A stretch of DNA of 64,000 nucleotides, taken from the NCBI GenBank assembly GCA_037013495.1, contig CM072809.1, positions 10,552,501 through 10,616,500 on the forward strand. Reading direction: 5' to 3'. The notes beneath the pieces were generated by a model, which saw only the letters and a list, made by a program, of their open reading frames with translations, was not told the DNA's origin and did no database searches. The stretch is from Hippophae tibetana (taxonomy: Eukaryota; Streptophyta; Magnoliopsida; Rosales; Elaeagnaceae). The translations under genes and the position numbers were made by a program. Positions 12,501 to 22,600 of this stretch are shown here, piece after piece (position 1 is the first letter of the stretch; every line of letters starts with the position of its first letter).

Positions 12501-15075
12501 CTCCATATATTGATTGATATCCAGAAAAGTATACACTCCCATTTTTCCAGTTGTGAGATAGCTCGAAATCTTTCTCGAAAACCAAATCAAATTGCAATTG
12601 CTTGAGATCATTCAGAGAAATGTGTCCCATAACATGCTTTTGATTGCCAACCTTCACATGGATAATGATAGATTCTTCACTTTTGTCTTTTTTTGTCACA
12701 CCCAGGACAGCCTAAAGAAACAGGGAATATAAGAGCATCTCAGATATTTTTAAGATGTGTATATGCCATCAATGATGATGAAACACGTTGCAGAAAATTC
12801 TTACCTGAGAAAGGTGAATAACCTTGTTAATTTCAGGTGTGACTTTCAGAGGCTCTCCAACCTTCACTTCAACTCCTGAGGATGGGAGGGGGGGGGAGGG
12901 AGAGACAGAGAGAGAGAGGAAAAAACTTTATTTTTCAGAAGCACTACCTATTGAGCAGTGAACCAGACTATGTGGCTATATATACAGAATGACAAACTTT
13001 AATGGTATTAATCAACTCGAGCTATCAAACTTCCATACAAAATAGCACAAAAATTATGAAGGAACCAGAAAACAACCATGCTCATGTCATGAATATCAAT
13101 GTGACATTTGCAAAAAAAAAAAATTAATGTAAAAACACTCTTAAATGATCCAAAAGCTTTCATTGGTGAAGATTCTAAAAATAAAGCCAATGCCATAAAA
13201 GAGTGACGACTAGAATACAAGCACTGGATGGAACACACCACAGGCTGAAAAAGAAGCAGAAAGGGAACAAACTTCAAAAAGTAGAAACCCAATTAAACAT
13301 CGATGTAAACATTCTGCATGTGACTACCATTTCTAAAATGTCGATTACAATAATGCTTATGAATCCAAAAATCAAAAAACACCCATGCACAATAAAATAA
13401 AATAAAACCATAACACAAAAAAAAAGATGCCCACAATCACATTAACAATCCTATCAACCACAAAACAAAAGAAAACTCAAGAGAGTACAAGTTACATTTG
13501 TAAGACTTAGGTTCCCTTTGGATATGCTTCTCTTCGAAGCAGTTTTAAGAGAAGTGGTTTGGTTAAGAGTGTTTTAAGAAAAGTATTTAAGTGTTGGGAT
13601 GAAAGTTTTAAAAGTAATTGTGAGTGAAACTTTAATAATTATTTTAGGACGAGAACTTGCATTTAAAACTACTTGTTCTAAAAGAAAACAAGTAGCGCTT
13701 ATTAAACTTTTGAGAGCACTTCTCATAGAGATATCCAAACACCCTTGAAAGTGCATAAAGCTTTGAAAACACATTCAACCAAAAGTATAAGTGATTCCAA
13801 ATAGACCCTTAGGTTCCTTACATATGATTACATAATTCTTAAGCAATCCTTACAATAGTATAATCAAAGTGCACAACATATAAGCTTCCATTGTTCTTGA
13901 CCATAGATGAAAGGAAACACATACAAGTAAAACATGGTTGCACATCAAAGTACAAAAAAAGCTCCAAAAATTGCCGTGTCATTTGATATAGTTTAATGAT
14001 AACGGTTGGTCAGATTGGTTCGCTTAAACAGGTTAACCCCCGATACACTAGAAAGGGACATAAGCACTTCACTCATAGGGGATGGGATTCATTCACTTGC
14101 ATTCCTGCCAACACTACAAAAATTTCTGATCTTAACGCCACTACTACTGCTGTGCAGCCTTCCCTCGGGTTTCCCGTTTACCCACAACGGGGGATCCACC
14201 CCACCGTCTCAAATATCCACTTGGGATCATGTCTTCTTAGGGCTATTCTGGATATATAATGCTATTTAGATAATAATATCCATTTTAATTGGAATATACA
14301 ATTAGATGTTTAGGGTAGTATAAGTGATCAAACTAACGCATCTGGTTCATGTCTATCGAAGAGGGATCTCAAATTGTGCTTGACCGCAGACTCGTAACAT
14401 AGGTGATTATTCTTCATTTTAGGTAATGAAGGTGGATAGTTCATTCTTTCTCGATCATCTATCTTACTTAATATAAGTGGATTCCAATTCATGTGGTCGC
14501 CCTCTGGTGCATTGGTGTTTTCACTCCCCATTCTCCACCGTAACAAAATGTTTCCACTGTTTTTATCTTAATTTTTGAATGATTATCCAATCTAATTATA
14601 TGTTAAAAATATATTAGTGCTCGGCACGGGAAGGACTTTTACAATGAATAAAGTATCAATTTTTTATTGCATAATCTTAAGATTCAATGTGTATTTATTA
14701 ATAATCTCATTTTTCAATTATTCAACCATTTCATTTTACCGAGTTCAATGTTAATAAGATTAGTCAACATTTATATGTTTTGATGCAATAAGAAGATGTT
14801 ATTGAAGTACATTTTGCATACACATAGCTAACATAAAACTTAAAAAAAATGGGAATAATCAGAAACATTAACCAAAAAAAAAGCATCAAATGATTAAATA
14901 CATGAGACACACGACCATAGATGTTAGGATAACTCAAATATGAGATATGAATAACCGAAGATCACATCAAACTAAAAATACCCATAAAAACATAGCATAA
15001 ATTATAAATTTCGGAAATCTAAAAGGAAAAAATCCTAATGCACAAAAAATTAGAGAGATTACCCCAAAACTCCAT
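9547..15075 (-). CDS. HDT: HD2-type histone deacetylase (plant-specific HDT), about ten exons
   Basis: This encodes a nucleolar, plant-only, nucleoplasmin-like HD2 protein linked to histone deacetylation and gene repression. Exons on the minus strand are 15075-15063 (MEFW plus one base), 12875-12805 ([15 protein letters not shown]), 12711 to about 12470 (contains [18 protein letters not shown]), about 11936-11899 (ATDDFDDS), 11812-11753, 11656 to about 11466 (acidic tract), 10972-10913, 10815-10713 (basic TPVSAKKAK), 10152-10020 and 9601-9547. The last two join to make a C2H2 finger, CKSCTKSFGSE through HSKAKH, then a TGA stop. N-terminal MEFWG, acidic middle, basic nuclear-localisation region and C-terminal finger match the family order. 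Phases agree at every junction except exon 3 to 4, whose donor I could not settle. Intron 1 is 2.2 kb; introns 1 and 9 hold MITEs. Confidence 0.92.
9670..9991. mobile_element. MITE with long terminal inverted repeats, in the last HDT intron
   Basis: The left end TGGCTAAACTC and the right end GAGTTTAGCCA are inverted repeats that continue imperfectly for about 40 bases (TTGTGTAAGGACACCAAACTT against the complement of AAGTTTGATGATCTTACAA). ACAGT lies just outside both ends (AACAGTGTC on the left, AACAGTCTA on the right), suggesting a decayed target duplication near 9 bases, as in Mutator-type MITEs. There is no coding capacity. It splits the two exons that encode the HDT zinc finger. Confidence 0.7.
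12076..12132. repeat. T-rich simple sequence (T tracts interrupted by single C)
   Basis: A polypyrimidine run on the plus strand, T tracts broken by single C residues, lies in an HDT intron between the exon-3 and exon-4 blocks. Confidence 0.85.
12882..12920. repeat. G/GA-rich simple sequence at an HDT splice acceptor
   Basis: A purine run (G tracts, then AGAGAGAG) on the plus strand gives a pyrimidine-rich tract on the minus strand just before the acceptor of HDT exon 2 at 12876-12877. It probably serves as an extended polypyrimidine tract. Confidence 0.75.
13516..13807. mobile_element. MITE-like element in HDT intron 1, flanked by a 10-bp direct repeat
   Basis: CTTAGGTTCC occurs at 13506-13515 and again at 13808-13817, bounding about 290 bases. 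The ends are imperfect inverted repeats (CTTTGGATATGCTTCT on the left, complement of ATTCCAAATAG on the right), and the interior is full of AGAAGTG/CACTTCT-like hairpin units. It has no coding capacity. The flanking repeat contains a plausible 8-bp hAT-type target duplication. A related element lies at about 60608-60793. Confidence 0.6.
13990..14265. other. GC-richer island of unknown origin inside HDT intron 1
   Basis: This stretch is markedly richer in GC than its surroundings and open in two overlapping plus frames of 87 codons each. Neither resembles a family I know. CACTACAAAAATTTC near 14114 recalls a CACTA-type end, but no partner end was found. It may be an insertion from another repeat or an organelle; I cannot decide. 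Confidence 0.35.
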
Positions 15076-15260
15076 CGAAAGCAATAGGTCGGTAGATAGA
15101 GAGACAGAGCCTTAGAGTTTTGGGAGGGTTTTCAAAAAAGAGATGAGATGGCTGGCTATATGAGGCGCTACTTCGCTAAAGAAAGAAGAGGCAGACAGAA
15201 GAATGAGTTTGAAGGGGTTTATAAGGAAAATGCCGCCACGTAGTACTCCTTGGCTCTTAC
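15076..15260 (-). promoter_or_regulatory. HDT core promoter and 5'UTR
   Basis: Upstream of the HDT start codon, the minus strand has a good TATA box (CCTTATAAACCCC; TATAAA at 15223-15218) about 145 bases before the ATG, followed by a pyrimidine-rich leader. AAAACCCTCCC near 15130 contains a telo-box-like AAACCCT, common in promoters of plant nucleolar and ribosome-biogenesis genes. The transcription start near 15190 is inferred. Confidence 0.5.
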
Positions 15261-15989
15261 AATAGGTTTTTCGAAACAGTAATGTGAATGTTGTATAAGC
15301 TAAATTCAAAATATTCCGAGGGAAAAAAAACGAAAAAAACCTAAATTCAAAAGAACGTCGGGTCACGGGTGTGGGCTTGGGCTCCAAATACGAGCTAGCT
15401 GTTCATGCTGGATAAGAGATTATAAAATTACACTTTTACATTCACATAATAACATGGGTATAAAAAAAATGAAAATTTGTATCATTATAGCATTCCTGGT
15501 ATGGACAATTCTACTAACAAAGTTTGACTCAAAGCATTAAACTTATAGAGATATCTTCCCAAAACTTACAATATTATATACCAATAAAGACATTTTTACT
15601 ATAAATTCAATAAAATAATAATAAAATTAGATGACATCAAAATTTATATTATCATTGATAATCTTAATGAACTATATCCAATGAATATATTTGAGTTCCA
15701 ATAAACTTATTGAATATAAAGCCTATGATTCTATTTAAGTTTTAATAATTGAATATAAGGTATTATATATATTTTTTTATGTTTTTTCTTGTAAAGTTTT
15801 ACATTTGATAACTTAAATTATGATCATCAAAATTCTTGAAAGATAGTTGATAATGGTAAACAAAATTATAATAATTTCTATCTCATTTTGTTTTAGCTAT
15901 GAAATGAAAGTCTTTTTATCTTTTTATTGTATTTTAAAAAGTTAAACCCATTGATGCCCACATCATGTCCACTGTAAAAAATTATAGGA

Positions 15990-16150
15990 GGGTATGTGTG
16001 TACAAGTGTATAAGAGAGAGAGAATTTCATTATTAAAAAAAATGGGTTTTTTTTATTATTAAAAAATGATAGAAGGGTATGTGTGCACAGTGTACAAGAG
16101 AGAGAGAATTTCATTATTAAAGAAAAAATGGGTTTTTTTATTATTAAAAG
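15990..16150. repeat. Two-copy tandem repeat, 85-base period
   Basis: GGTATGTGTG, then a GAGAGAGAGAATTTCATTATTAAA block and ATGGGTTTTTT, occurs at about 15991 and again at 16076, giving a period of 85 bases. It lies between the HDT promoter and the young Copia element. The rest of 15261-15990 is AT-rich and I see nothing in it. Confidence 0.75.
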
Positions 16151-16448
16151 GTGAACATGTAGATCGTTATTATTAAGTAGGTTTATTCCGTTATTAATCA
16201 GGAAAAAAACCTAAAATTTACACCATATATATTCATTCAATCACGTAAAAAAGAGGCTTGTTACTCCTAACCTGCAAGATGATCGTTACAAAATTAAAAA
16301 ATTAATATTACACATAATTTGAAACCACCATGTGCAAATTCAGTTTTGGGAATGATCATGCCTTCACTCTTCAAGAGCCTGTAAAAATATTCCATGGTAA
16401 AGCAACTTACATAAAAAAAAAGACTTGGATCTGAAAGCAGGTATAACC

Positions 16449-16670
16449 TGTAAAAATATTCTCTGATAATTATCATGTATTTTCATATTCTTTCTGTTCT
16501 GTATTATGTTTACAAGAGTTTACAATATATGTATATAAGGAAAACGAAAATTAAACAATAACCATAAAACCTGCACATCCAGGTTTTATGGCTCCACTAA
16601 TATTATTGTCTGCTCAATGTTTTACTCCATTGAGCATTTGTGTCTGCCACTGTTATAGCACACACCAACA
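16449..16670 (-). repeat. 3' LTR of the young Copia element
   Basis: 222 bases, ending TGTTGG...TGACA-like on the minus strand, one mismatch to the partner at 21900-22121. It carries a GCACATCCAGG hairpin block flanked by CATAAAACCT and AGGTTTTATG. Confidence 0.95.
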
Positions 16671-19600
16671 CTCCTCCTCAAGTTGGTGCATATATGTCTC
16701 TTATGCCCAACTTGTCAAGTAAGTTGTAGAAGTTCCTTGCAGACACAGATTTTGTGAGTATATCAGCCAATTGATCTTCTGATTTAACAAATGGAAGCTT
16801 AATAATCTTTTCTTCAAGATTCTGTTTGATGAAGTTCCGATCCACTTCAATGTGCTTCGTGCGATCATGTTGAACTGGATTGTGAGATATGGCAATGGCT
16901 GCTTTGTTATCACAAAATAAGTTCATTTCAGAGTTAGGAGCAACACCAATCTCAGTTAGAAGTTTTTTCAACCAAAGGAGCTCACATATTCCCTTGACCA
17001 TTCCTCGAAATTCAGCTTCAGCACTGGATAAGGCAACTACATTTTGCTTCTTGCTTCTCCATGTGACAAGGTTGCCCCCCACGAAAGTAAAGTACCCAGC
17101 AGTAGATTTCCTATCCTTCATATTCCCTGCCCAGTCTGAATCTGTATATCCAAGGACTTTCAATTGACCATTCTTTGAAAACATAAGTCCTTTCCCAGGG
17201 GAGGATTTTAAGTAACGAAGTATTCGCATGACCGCATCCATATGGTCTTCACTTGGGCAGTGCATGAACTGACTCACGACACTCACAGCATAAGCAATAT
17301 CGGGTCGAGTATGAGATAAATATATGAGTTTACCTACTAACCGTTGATATCTCTGTTTATCTGCTGTTACTTGGTCCACATATTCTCCGAGTTTATGATT
17401 TTGAACCATTGGAATATCGACAGGTTTACAATCTAGTAGTCATGCCTCTGCTAGTAGGTCCAGAGTATATTTCCTTTGGGAAAGACATATGCCTTGTTTT
17501 GATCTTGTTACCTCAATACCTAAGAAGTATTTGAGCCCTCCTAAGTTCTTCATTTCAAACTCATTTGACAGTTGTTCTTGAAGCTTAAAGATTTCTTCTT
17601 TATCATCCCCTGTAATGATCATGTCGTCTACATAGACTATAAGGGCTGTTATCTTCCCTAATCGATGTTTTAGGAAAAGAGTATGATCAGAGTTGCTTTG
17701 TTGGAACCCATATTTCTTCATTGCTGAACTCAACCTACCAAACCACGCTCGAGGTGATTGTTTTAGTCCATACAATGCTCGTTGTAATCTACATGCAGTT
17801 TCTTTTCCTGATGTAACAGTATATCCTGGTGGGATATCCATGTAAATCTCTTCTTCAAGGTCACCATGAAGGAAGGCATTCTTCACGTCAAGTTGGTGCA
17901 ATGGCCAATCTAAATTTGCTGCAAGAGATAACAAAACTCTCACAGTTTTTAGTTTAGCCACAGGTGAGAAGGTTTCTTGATAATCTATCCCATGTTTCTG
18001 TGTATATCCTTTTGCTACAAGTCTCGCCTTGTAACGATCAACTAACCCATCTGCTTTATACTTAATGGAGAAAATCCACTTGCATCCTACCATCTTCCTC
18101 CCTTGAGGCAACTCGCTTAACACCCATGTGTTATTCTTCTACAGTGCCTCAAATTCCTCTTTTATAGCTTGAGCCCATTTTGGATCAGATAAGGCTTCTT
18201 CAATGCTACTCGGAATTTGACACAAGGAGAGTGTTTGTGCAAATGCCCTGATAGGTTCTGATAACCTTTGAGTAGATACATAATTTGCTATTGGATACTT
18301 GGGTTGTCGTTCTTCTCTTTCTGGGGAGTATCGATTTGGAGGTTTACCTCGATTGTGTCTGAAAGGTAAAACATAACCAACAGATGTATCTATAGCATTA
18401 GTCTGTAAAGGTGTGATAGGATAGCTTACCTCAGGAGTGTTCTCAGCAGGAGGATCATTGGGTACTAGAGAATGGAGGGGTACATCAGCCACTTCATCTT
18501 CTGGAGATTCAATTACTACTTCAGCTTCAGTTCGTGGAAGTTCAAGCTCGGGTCTAAATACGGGCTCCTCCATATTATTGGCACGTTCCGAGTATGTTGG
18601 ACTCGTGTCTAATATTTCAACATCAAGCCAATTTCGTTCTTCACCATAACTCTCCTCCTGAAGAGTGTAATTGGATACTGGTGATGGGAAAAAACATTCT
18701 GATTCGAGGAAGGTGACATCCATGGTAGTATAGTTTCTTTTAGCAATTGGATCATAACATCGGTACCCCTTTTTTTGTACACCATACCCCAAGAATACAC
18801 ATCGGACAGCACATGGATCCAACTTAGTTCGTTGATTTTTATGGAGGTGGACAAAAGCAACACATCCAAAAATTCGGGGCGGAAGCATCAAAATAGTAGG
18901 CAGAGGAAGATGATCAGATAACACCTTTAATGGAGTCTGAAATTGTAAGGTCTTTGTGGGCATTCGATTCAGTAGATACACCGCTGTAGTAACAGCATCA
19001 CTCCAGTATTTATGAGGCATATATGCACCGATTAGTAAGGCCCGAGCCGTTTCTAAAATATGCCGATTTTTTCTCTCCGCCGTCCCATTCTGTTGTGGGG
19101 TTTGTGAACATGAGGTTTCATGGAGAATACCATGGTTGTCAAAGTATGTCCGGAATTGTTGATTAACATACTCCCCTCCATTATCAGACCTAAGTATCTT
19201 AATTTTTTCAGAAAATTGTGTTTGAACCATGGTGTGAAACATGTGAAATGTAGCAAATACTTCATCTTTATGTTTGAGAAGGTAAAGCCATGTCATTCGT
19301 GTACAATCATCAACAAAAATAACAAACCAACGATGACCCGATGACGTAATGACCGGGGAAGGTCCCCAAACATCAGAATGTACCAAAGCAAAAGGAGCCA
19401 CACTTTTATTCATGCTCATAGGATAAGACGCCCTATGACTTTTTGCTAGGATACAAGTATCACATTTGAAATCTGAATGTGTGATATTTGAAAATAAACT
19501 AGGGAGTAGGTGCTTTAAATACCCGAATGATGGATGCCCAAATCTACGATGACATAGCCAAATCTGTCGTTCCTTGTTACCAACAGTATGTTGCATGTGA

Positions 19601-21724
19601 TTGGCTCTTCCTGAACTGAGGTCATCCACATAATATAGCCCTCCTCTCCTAGTACCACGCCCAATGATCTCCTTGGTGAGAATATCCTGTAGAAGGCAAA
19701 AAGTAGAATACATCAGTACTACACAGTTAAGATCTGAAGTGACCTGACTTACAGACATTAGTCGGTTTGACAGAGAGGGTACAAGCAAAGTATTAGATAA
19801 TGATAATGAAGGAGATAAGGTCACTGTTCCAGCTCCTGTAACTGGATAAGTGACCCCATTTGCATTGGCAACACGGCTCCGTCTTGGCTGGGTTGTATTG
19901 GAGAGATCGTTTGGGTCAAATGTCATGTGATCTGTAGCTCCAGAGTCTAGAATCCACTCATCTTTCTCATTACGAGTAGAGATGTGAAATGCTTTACTTG
20001 AAATACCTGGATCTTGGGAAGATTCGGCCTGAGAAGTAAGGGATAGTGAGGCATTATTGGTAGCCACAGTTGCTCGCCCAGTAGTGTCCCGTTTCTTCCG
20101 TGTTTGAAGATCATTCCACCATTCTGGATACCCATGTAGTTTGAAGCAGTTTTCACAGGTGTGTTTGGAGTTTCCACAATGGCCACATTTCATGTCAAGA
20201 GATGGTGGATTTCCTGTGGATTTCTTGCTACCCAAGGAAGTTCCTGTTTTTGGTGGCATTAGGTTATGATGTCCCTTGACCCCTTTAAAAGCCATAACAG
20301 CTCCGGGTGTCGTATCTACACCTGTGATCATCACGGTCTGCCTGACCTCTTCCCTACGGACGAATCCATAGGCTTGTTCCACCGTAGGGAATGGTTTGAT
20401 CTGAAGCACATCACTTCGAGTTTTATCCAATCTATCATCAAGTCCATCGAGGAAGGTATACACTCGATCTTCCTGTACGATGGAGTTGTATTTTTTTATA
20501 TCAATCGCACACTCCATTGGGTTAGGACGACGGAAATCAATTTCACGCCACAACCCTTGAAGGTCATTGTAGTATTTTTCAATGGATCCACCCGCTTGTT
20601 TCGTACGAGTAACTTGACGGCGAAGATCATATACTTGAGACGTGTCTGTCCCATCATAGTAAGTGGTAGCCACCGAATCCCAAACCTGTTTTGCAGTTGG
20701 GAATCGGATAAAATTTGCAATTAAGGAGGGGTCCATCGAATTGATCAACCATCCTTTGACAATGGCGTTTTCAGTACGCCATCTCCTAAATAAGAGGTCG
20801 GTTTCAACAGGTTGAGGAAAGTCCCCATTAATATATCCCAGTTTGTCTTTGCCAGAGATATACATCTCCACCACCTGGGACCATAAGGCATAGTTGGATC
20901 CTCCCAACTTGATACTAATGGGAGCAGTCGACGCTTCAGTTGATGGAGGTTGTGAGCTAATCTGAGCTCTAGTTAAAACTTCCGTCATTTTCGCCGTTAA
21001 ATCTTCCAATATGAAATTGGTAGTTAAATCTCTAGATTCCGCCATGAAATCTAAAAAAAAATTTCTTCCGTACAACACTATATAAAGAAAAATTTCTAAA
21101 CCTAAATCATTTTCGCAGCCCTTCGTAACCCTAAATCCCCTTTTTTTTTCTCTCTCGCCCAGCCCTCGCGCAGCCCTTGCACAACCTTCACGCTGCCCTC
21201 TGCAGCGCCTCTCTTCTTCTGATGGAAGAGCCCTAGCCGACTACAAGCATCCAGCCGGAGTCAGCCCTCTACTTGGTCCTCCATCTCTGTGAAGTGGCGC
21301 TCTTCTTCTTCTTCGTTCCAAGTTTCTCCACGATGACTACTAGTAAGAGACGTTGGCCAACTGCGACAGCTTCACGAGTGGTTCGAATGAGCAGCTAGAT
21401 CAGTATGGCTCCCTGAAGTGTTCTATTGAGGTTGCAACGGCGGAACTGACGTTGAGAAGAAATGGTGACTCTGAATACTAGATGGTCGCAGCACTGGTGA
21501 GACTGCACTGTCTACCTATCCCCTCAGGTTTTGTTGTTACGCCTTACACAATGTTCTTTGTACTGATGTTGTTGTTTTACTTGATATTTTTTTTTCCAGT
21601 ATTGCAACTGATCGGTTTCAAAAATAAGAAATCAGAAACCAGAAACAGCTTCGGGACAAATACAAACCAGAGATCAGAACTCAGCAAAAAAAACGAAAAC
21701 AGGTGCTACAATCAGCAGCCACCC

Positions 21725-21835
21725 AGAAATCAGAATTCAGGAATCAGGAATCAGAATTCAGGAATCAGAATTCAGAAATCAGAAATCAACAAATCAGCAA
21801 ATCAACAAATCAGCAAATCAGATTCAGAAATCAAA
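21725..21835. repeat. Short tandem repeats in the Copia leader
   Basis: Repeated units of the form AATCAGAATTCAGG and AAATCAGC/AAATCAAC occupy the untranslated leader of the young Copia element, downstream of its 5' LTR on the minus strand. They are internal to the element. Confidence 0.8.
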
Positions 21836-21899
21836 ATGGTAGTTCCATCAGAAATCAGCAGGTAGTTTCATTAGTCACCAATAACCTGCTCTGATACCA

Positions 21900-22121
21900 T
21901 GTCAAAATATTCTCTGATAATTATCATGTATTTTCATATTCTTTCTGTTCTGTATTATGTTTACAAGAGTTTACAATATATGTATATAAGGAAAACGAAA
22001 ATTAAACAATAACCATAAAACCTGCACATCCAGGTTTTATGGCTCCACTAATATTATTGTCTGCTCAATGTTTTACTCCATTGAGCATTTGTGTCTGCCA
22101 CTGTTATAGCACACACCAACA
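21900..22121 (-). repeat. 5' LTR of the young Copia element
   Basis: 222 bases, partner of the LTR at 16449-16670. It begins TGTTGGTGTGTG on the minus strand and ends next to the tRNA-Met primer site. The promoter for the element would lie here. Confidence 0.95.
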
Positions 22122-22126
22122 TAACC

Positions 22127-22600
22127 GAACCTACAAAACTTGTAAGAAAAAATATATATGACTTTGATCAATTTTAAAAGACTAATAAAGAAGCAACAAC
22201 ATAAAATAAAATGAGGTTCTCGGTGAACAAATCCCCAAGGAAGAATTTGACCGTTGACAAGCACTGATTTGTAAGGGCCACCAAATACCTGTAAGCTCCT
22301 TGCAGAAAACAGAAAAGGGGACCAAAACAGCGTAACAGTGATAAAAAATCACCATGCAAACAAACACGTAGTCATGCATGCATGCAGTACTGCTCCCTTA
22401 AAAATATAAAGAGAAACAAAAAGATTTCATATTCCATTCCACAGAAATGATAACCTGTACACCTGCATAGTGAAAAATGAGGTTGACTTATTGAGTGGCT
22501 GGACTTTTCCCTACCCAAGCAGAATACAGCAACCATAAGATAATGCAATAAAGATAGAGAACAAACCGCGATGAACTGTTATGTATGTAAATGTCCATTG
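22127..22600 (-). other. Possible decayed exon remnants between two Copia insertions
   Basis: On the minus strand an acceptor-like TTACAG near 22290 is followed by an open stretch reading FGGPYKSVLVNGQILPWG. I do not recognise the family. It lies downstream of the RS-repeat pseudogene at 22600-25266 and could be a later exon of it, but no splice chain can be traced. CTGCTGCTGCTG near 22600 would encode a serine run in the RS frame. Confidence 0.25.

Larger units (their letters stand above)
16449..22121 (-). mobile_element. Full-length, very young Copia LTR retrotransposon with target duplication
   Basis: The LTRs (222 bases each, TG...CA) at 16449-16670 and 21900-22121 differ at one position by eye. 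A perfect 5-bp target duplication TAACC lies at 16444-16448 and 22122-22126. A primer-binding site matching initiator tRNA-Met (TGGTATCAGAGC, minus strand) abuts the 5' LTR at about 21888-21899, and a purine tract TTGAGGAGGAG abuts the 3' LTR at about 16671-16681. Between them, in minus-strand order, lie a leader of about 800 bases, gag with a CX2CX4HX4C zinc knuckle, protease (DSGATDHM), integrase with HHCC and catalytic core, reverse transcriptase (YVDDMIITG) and RNase H. Domain order fits Copia. The coding region has about two breaks, so this copy is probably not autonomous. Near-identical LTRs imply insertion well under a million years ago at usual plant rates (inference). Confidence 0.96.

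Noticed and set aside
14328-14546. Minus frame of 72 codons inside HDT intron 1
   Set aside because: No family match, no splice-compatible borders, and the HDT frame joins exon 1 to exon 2 without it.
16316-16400. Possible exon LLKSEGMIIPKTEFAHGGF next to the young Copia insertion
   Set aside because: It is preceded by a TTTACAG-like acceptor, but I recognise no family and cannot link it to other exons; too weak to list as a gene.
18437-18649. Open plus-strand frame within the Copia element
   Set aside because: It is a shadow on the strand opposite the element's coding sequence, with no independent support.
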